Assembly (NCBI GenBank): GCA_902766305.1 | Contig: CACXDE010000348.1 | Coordinates: 1 to 24,450 of the forward strand | DNA length: 24,450 bases | Source of the DNA: an uncultured Ruminococcus sp. | Lineage (GTDB): Bacteria; Bacillota; Clostridia; Oscillospirales; Acutalibacteraceae | Direction of reading: 5' to 3' | The notes under the pieces: generated by a model | What the model was told of the DNA's origin: nothing | The model's input: only the letters and a program-made list of their open reading frames with translations | Database searches by the model: none | Shown here: positions 21,798 through 24,450 of the stretch, one piece after another | How positions within the stretch are numbered: the stretch's first letter is position 1 | How the letters are laid out: each line of letters opens with the position of its first letter | Program-made: the position numbers and the translations under genes

Positions 21798-22913
21798 TCA
21801 CTGAGCCTCATCAGCCGGATATAATCCCACGCTGAATGTCATAAGCTCATCTCTTTTGTATGTGTAATATTTATCACTGTACCCCAGTGTAGGGAGTACA
21901 GTTTTTATCTGATTTTCTGCGTTCAGATAATCCTCAATAGATTCAAACCTGAATTCAAGCAGATTTCTCCCGCTCCGGAACTGCTCCAGGGCGCAGGCAT
22001 GAAACCCTATCTCGTCACCGCTTTTTATATAATAGCCCATATGTGTATAGTAATTGTCTCCGCTTTGCGCATCTGAAAGATCAGGGTCGCTTCTGTTTCC
22101 TTCGGGAGTATGCTCCTCAAACTGTTCCATCTCAAATTTTGTAAGACAGAAAAAATCGTGGTGGACATAAGGCTCTCCCCGGCTGTCAACAGTGTCATGA
22201 TCATCCCAGGTGACATCTATATATCTTTCAGTACTGCTGATAGAATCTATCCTGTTCCACATATGCTCCTCAGAAAATATTTCCTTTGAGTCAAAACCCA
22301 TTTTTTCAAGGATATATGAAAACGCATATGAATAGCCCTGACATACAGCCTTATGCTCTACAAGAGCACCGTACAGATTACGGGTGTTTCCGCTGTTGTC
22401 ATCATTTCTGATAAATGTTGTTCTTTTTATAAGCTCGTCATGTACGCCGAGTACTTCCTTCCATTTATCTCCCTGTGAAGCACTTCTTACAGTATCAATG
22501 ATTTCCTGTGCTTCCTTATCAATAGCAGCAGCCATTTTTTTACTGTTCTTTGCGCCGTTAATATACGAAAAATTATATACCTTGTAGGAGGTATTACTAT
22601 AGCTCGTCACGGTAAAGCTCTTCACCCAGAAATGATCCGGACAAATATCCTCCCATTTGAAATCAGGCGCATTTTTTATAGCTACCTTTGGTTGAAGCTC
22701 ATAGAAATATGATTCCAGAGCCGTCATGGATTCCTCATAGTTTTCGCTGTTCCATACAAGTCTCGGTATACCGTCCGGCAGAGAACCGCCATTTTCAACA
22801 TCCGATTCAGTCTGCTGTCTGTACATAACAGCTGCGCTCAGTACAGCGGCAGAGAAAATCAAAGTAATTATGATCAGCCCAAGTGTCTTGCGGCTGAACC
22901 ATCCTTTACCCAT
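21798..22913 (-). CDS. Membrane-anchored transglutaminase-like protein
   Basis: The 371 aa start with a signal-anchor helix (about 10-30) after a short basic end. An acidic linker and a conserved-looking N-terminal region (about 50-140) follow, then a transglutaminase-like cysteine-protease fold (about 150-260). The triad is visible: Cys191 in AVCQGYS, His217 in EEHMWNRI and Asp233 in DVTWDD. The bulk of the protein should lie outside the membrane. Such domains act as peptidases or transamidases; the substrate is unknown. AGGAGG lies 7 nt before the ATG. It is between ilvA (92 nt upstream) and ridA (21 nt downstream), and no link to amino acid metabolism is obvious. Confidence 0.88.
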   Translation of the reverse strand: MGKGWFSRKTLGLIIITLIFSAAVLSAAVMYRQQTESDVENGGSLPDGIPRLVWNSENYEESMTALESYFYELQPKVAIKNAPDFKWEDICPDHFWVKSFTVTSYSNTSYKVYNFSYINGAKNSKKMAAAIDKEAQEIIDTVRSASQGDKWKEVLGVHDELIKRTTFIRNDDNSGNTRNLYGALVEHKAVCQGYSYAFSYILEKMGFDSKEIFSEEHMWNRIDSISSTERYIDVTWDDHDTVDSRGEPYVHHDFFCLTKFEMEQFEEHTPEGNRSDPDLSDAQSGDNYYTHMGYYIKSGDEIGFHACALEQFRSGRNLLEFRFESIEDYLNAENQIKTVLPTLGYSDKYYTYKRDELMTFSVGLYPADEAQ

Positions 22914-23005
22914 GGCATATCCTCCTCAGAGCAAATAAAGATCCGGTGAAAGCATTTCAGGCTCACGCATAAACACAGAATACTTTGTGATTTGTCTTCC
23001 GTCTA

Positions 23006-24205
23006 TTATCCCTGTACGATCCTGTAGCCGCTCTCTGAAAGAGCTTCCTTGATCTTGCTTATATGCTCATGGTTTCTTGTTTCAAGGGACAGACGCAGGT
23101 AGCAGGAATTGATATCCGTGTTCAGATCTGCTCTGTCATGGCTAACCGCAACAACATTTGCGCCGAGATTTGAAATAATCTTTGAAACAGCGGACATCTC
23201 ACCCGGCTTGTCAGTAAGGGCTACAGTAAATTCTGCAAGCCTTCCTGTTTTCTGCAAGCCTCTGTCGATTACCCTTGAAAGAATTGTTACATCAATATTA
23301 CCGCCGGAAACAAGACAGCATACCTTCCTGCCCTTTAACGGAAGCTTGCCGAACAGAGCAGCTGCAACAGACACAGCGCCTGCGCCCTCGGAGATAAGCT
23401 TCTGCTTTTCGATAAGAGAAAGAATCGCCGTTGCAGTTTCATCGTCCGTAACAGTGATGATCTCGTCAACATATTTTGAACAGATATCAAATGTAAGCTC
23501 GCCCGGAGTTTTTACAGCGATACCGTCAGCAAATGTATTGACAGAGGGCAGAGTCTCCAGTCCGCCGTGAGCCATAGAAATATACATTGACGGTGCACCT
23601 GTACTCTGAACACCGTATATTTTTACATTTGGATTGAGCGACTTTATAGCGTAAGCAACACCGCTGATAAGACCGCCGCCGCCTATCGGTACAATAACTG
23701 CGTCGACATCTGACAGCTGATCCAGTATCTCAAGACCAATAGTACCCTGACCGGCGATTACCAGTTCATCATCAAAGGGATGTATAAATGTAGCACCTGT
23801 TTCCTTCTGAATCTCAACAGCCTTATCATGTGCGTCGTCATAGGTTCCTTCAACGAGAACTATCTCAGCGCCATAGCTCTTTGTCGCCTCAACCTTTGAT
23901 ATAGGCGCAGAGTTAGGCATACATATAGTTGCCTTTATACCGTAACGCTGTGCGGCAAGTGCAACACCCTGTGCATGGTTTCCGGCACTACAGGCAATAA
24001 CTCCCTTTTCTCTTTCCTCCGGTGTAAGCTGAGATATTTTGTAGTATGCTCCCCTTGCCTTAAAAGCACCTGTTATCTGAAGGTTTTCTGTTTTAAGATA
24101 AAGTTCAAAATCATCCGAAAGATTGGTTGCCTTTATCATATCAGTCGGACGGATAACCTCCTTAAGAACATAAGAAGCATGGTAGATTTTGTCTAAAGTA
24201 AGCAT
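23006..24205 (-). CDS. ilvA: Threonine ammonia-lyase with C-terminal ACT domain
   Basis: The PLP enzyme deaminates threonine to 2-oxobutanoate (isoleucine precursor or catabolism) via enamine/imine intermediates. From the start MLTLDKIY the protein is 399 aa. Lys49 in GAFKARGAY forms the Schiff base, AGNHAQGVA and GGGGLISG bind the cofactor phosphate, and SEGAGAVSVAA follows. An ACT domain (about 320-399, EFTVALTDKPGEMSAVSKI) suggests ligand control. The single ACT-domain layout also fits TdcB-like or 'catabolic' enzymes, so biosynthetic use is an inference. The frame extends to an ATG at 24229, but AAAGGAGAAG (24220-24211) lies inside that extension and precedes the 24205 ATG by about 9 nt. 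First gene of the operon. Confidence 0.95.
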   Translation of the reverse strand: MLTLDKIYHASYVLKEVIRPTDMIKATNLSDDFELYLKTENLQITGAFKARGAYYKISQLTPEEREKGVIACSAGNHAQGVALAAQRYGIKATICMPNSAPISKVEATKSYGAEIVLVEGTYDDAHDKAVEIQKETGATFIHPFDDELVIAGQGTIGLEILDQLSDVDAVIVPIGGGGLISGVAYAIKSLNPNVKIYGVQSTGAPSMYISMAHGGLETLPSVNTFADGIAVKTPGELTFDICSKYVDEIITVTDDETATAILSLIEKQKLISEGAGAVSVAAALFGKLPLKGRKVCCLVSGGNIDVTILSRVIDRGLQKTGRLAEFTVALTDKPGEMSAVSKIISNLGANVVAVSHDRADLNTDINSCYLRLSLETRNHEHISKIKEALSESGYRIVQG

Positions 24206-24222
24206 TCTGACTTCTCCTTTAT

Positions 24223-24242
24223 GTATCATCTGAAAATGATAC
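24223..24242 (-). promoter_or_regulatory. Short hairpin next to the ilvA ribosome-binding site
   Basis: GTATCAT and ATGATAC form a perfect 7-bp stem with a 6-nt loop. On the transcript it ends 2 nt before AAAGGAG. It is too AT-rich to be very stable, but its placement could affect translation. I see no T-box motif. Confidence 0.35.
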
Positions 24243-24323
24243 GATATTTATTGACATTACATCAACTTATTTCCGCAAATTGCCGTCTTGTTATGCACTG
24301 ATGCAATAATACGTTACCCTAAT

Positions 24324-24352
24324 AAGATACCTCATTTTTCCTCAAATGTCAA
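24324..24352 (-). promoter_or_regulatory. Predicted sigma-A promoter of the ilvA operon
   Basis: On the minus strand a perfect TTGACA (24352-24347), 17 nt and TATCTT (24329-24324). The leader to ilvA is about 110 nt. The CAGCGTCACGCTGG repeat ends 1 nt upstream of the -35. Confidence 0.65.
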
Positions 24353-24353
24353 G

Positions 24354-24372
24354 CCAGCGTGACGCTGAACCC
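24354..24372. repeat. CAGCGTCACGCTGG palindrome upstream of the ilvA promoter
   Basis: On the minus strand it reads GGGTTCAGCGTCACGCTGG, which differs from 10465-10483 at one base only. It directly precedes the -35 box in the same orientation as at the helicase gene. Confidence 0.7.
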
Positions 24373-24432
24373 GCACCAGTCTTGCACTGTTTTCTTCACA
24401 ATTCGCAGCTTCTATGAATCACGGGCGGTGCC

Positions 24433-24449
24433 AGTGCCGAGCCGGCACT
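24433..24449. repeat. GC-rich hairpin at the window end
   Basis: AGTGCCG (24433-24439) pairs perfectly with CGGCACT (24443-24449) around AGC. It may be part of a terminator or a repeat that continues outside the window. Confidence 0.4.
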
Positions 24450-24450
24450 C

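Noticed and set aside
23109..23570. 153-codon + strand open frame inside ilvA
   Set aside because: Antisense to well-conserved ilvA sequence, with no protein family.
24206..24320. T-box or other amino acid riboswitch ahead of ilvA
   Set aside because: No AGGGTGG-type antiterminator motif and no terminator in the leader.

Overview
The window looks like chromosome of a low-to-mid GC Firmicute, most likely a gut Ruminococcus or close relative (Oscillospiraceae). The reasons are SpoVS and YmdB side by side, strong AGGAGG ribosome-binding sites with TTG starts, sigma-A promoters with extended -10 boxes, and secreted starch-active proteins carrying CBM26-like and MucBP-like modules. There is no phage, transposase, CRISPR array, tRNA or rRNA. 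The genus is an inference from gene content.

Layout. (1) 166-2787 (+): a calcium-type P-type ATPase with its own promoter and terminator, followed by about 250 bp of dispersed hairpin repeats. (2) 3040-6728 (-): a four-gene operon tyrA > aroB > membrane GT2 glycosyltransferase > small membrane protein, ending in a terminator that overlaps the last stop codon. (3) 7010-10174 (+): a secreted, membrane-anchored type I pullulanase, divergent from tyrA. (4) 10175-10576: a gene-free stretch filled with repeats and the promoter of a PcrA/UvrD helicase (10577-12958, TTG start). (5) 13174-16128 (+): ymdB > spoVS > fakA, probably co-expressed at least in part. (6) 16359-19868 (-): a very large secreted metallophosphoesterase with a starch-binding module and four tandem Ig-like repeats, with a strong promoter about 330 nt upstream. 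(7) 20330-24205 (-): operon ilvA > transglutaminase-like protein > ridA > multipass membrane protein.

How the genes fit together. IlvA makes reactive enamine/imine intermediates and RidA hydrolyses them, so their presence in one operon is coherent; the transglutaminase-like and membrane genes in that operon are unexplained. TyrA and AroB are both aromatic amino acid enzymes. The pullulanase and the metallophosphoesterase are both predicted surface or secreted proteins with CBM26-like modules, which suggests starch use. The most interesting hypothesis is that the phosphatase acts on phosphorylated starch.

Non-coding structure is richer than usual. There is a two-copy 'GGGGGATAACCC' hairpin element, a CCAGCGTCACGCTGG palindrome placed just upstream of the -35 boxes of both the helicase and ilvA, and degenerate 7-mer-type repeats (GTTGTCAG / GTGGAAA) around the pullulanase and phosphatase genes. 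A G9 tract lies inside aroB.
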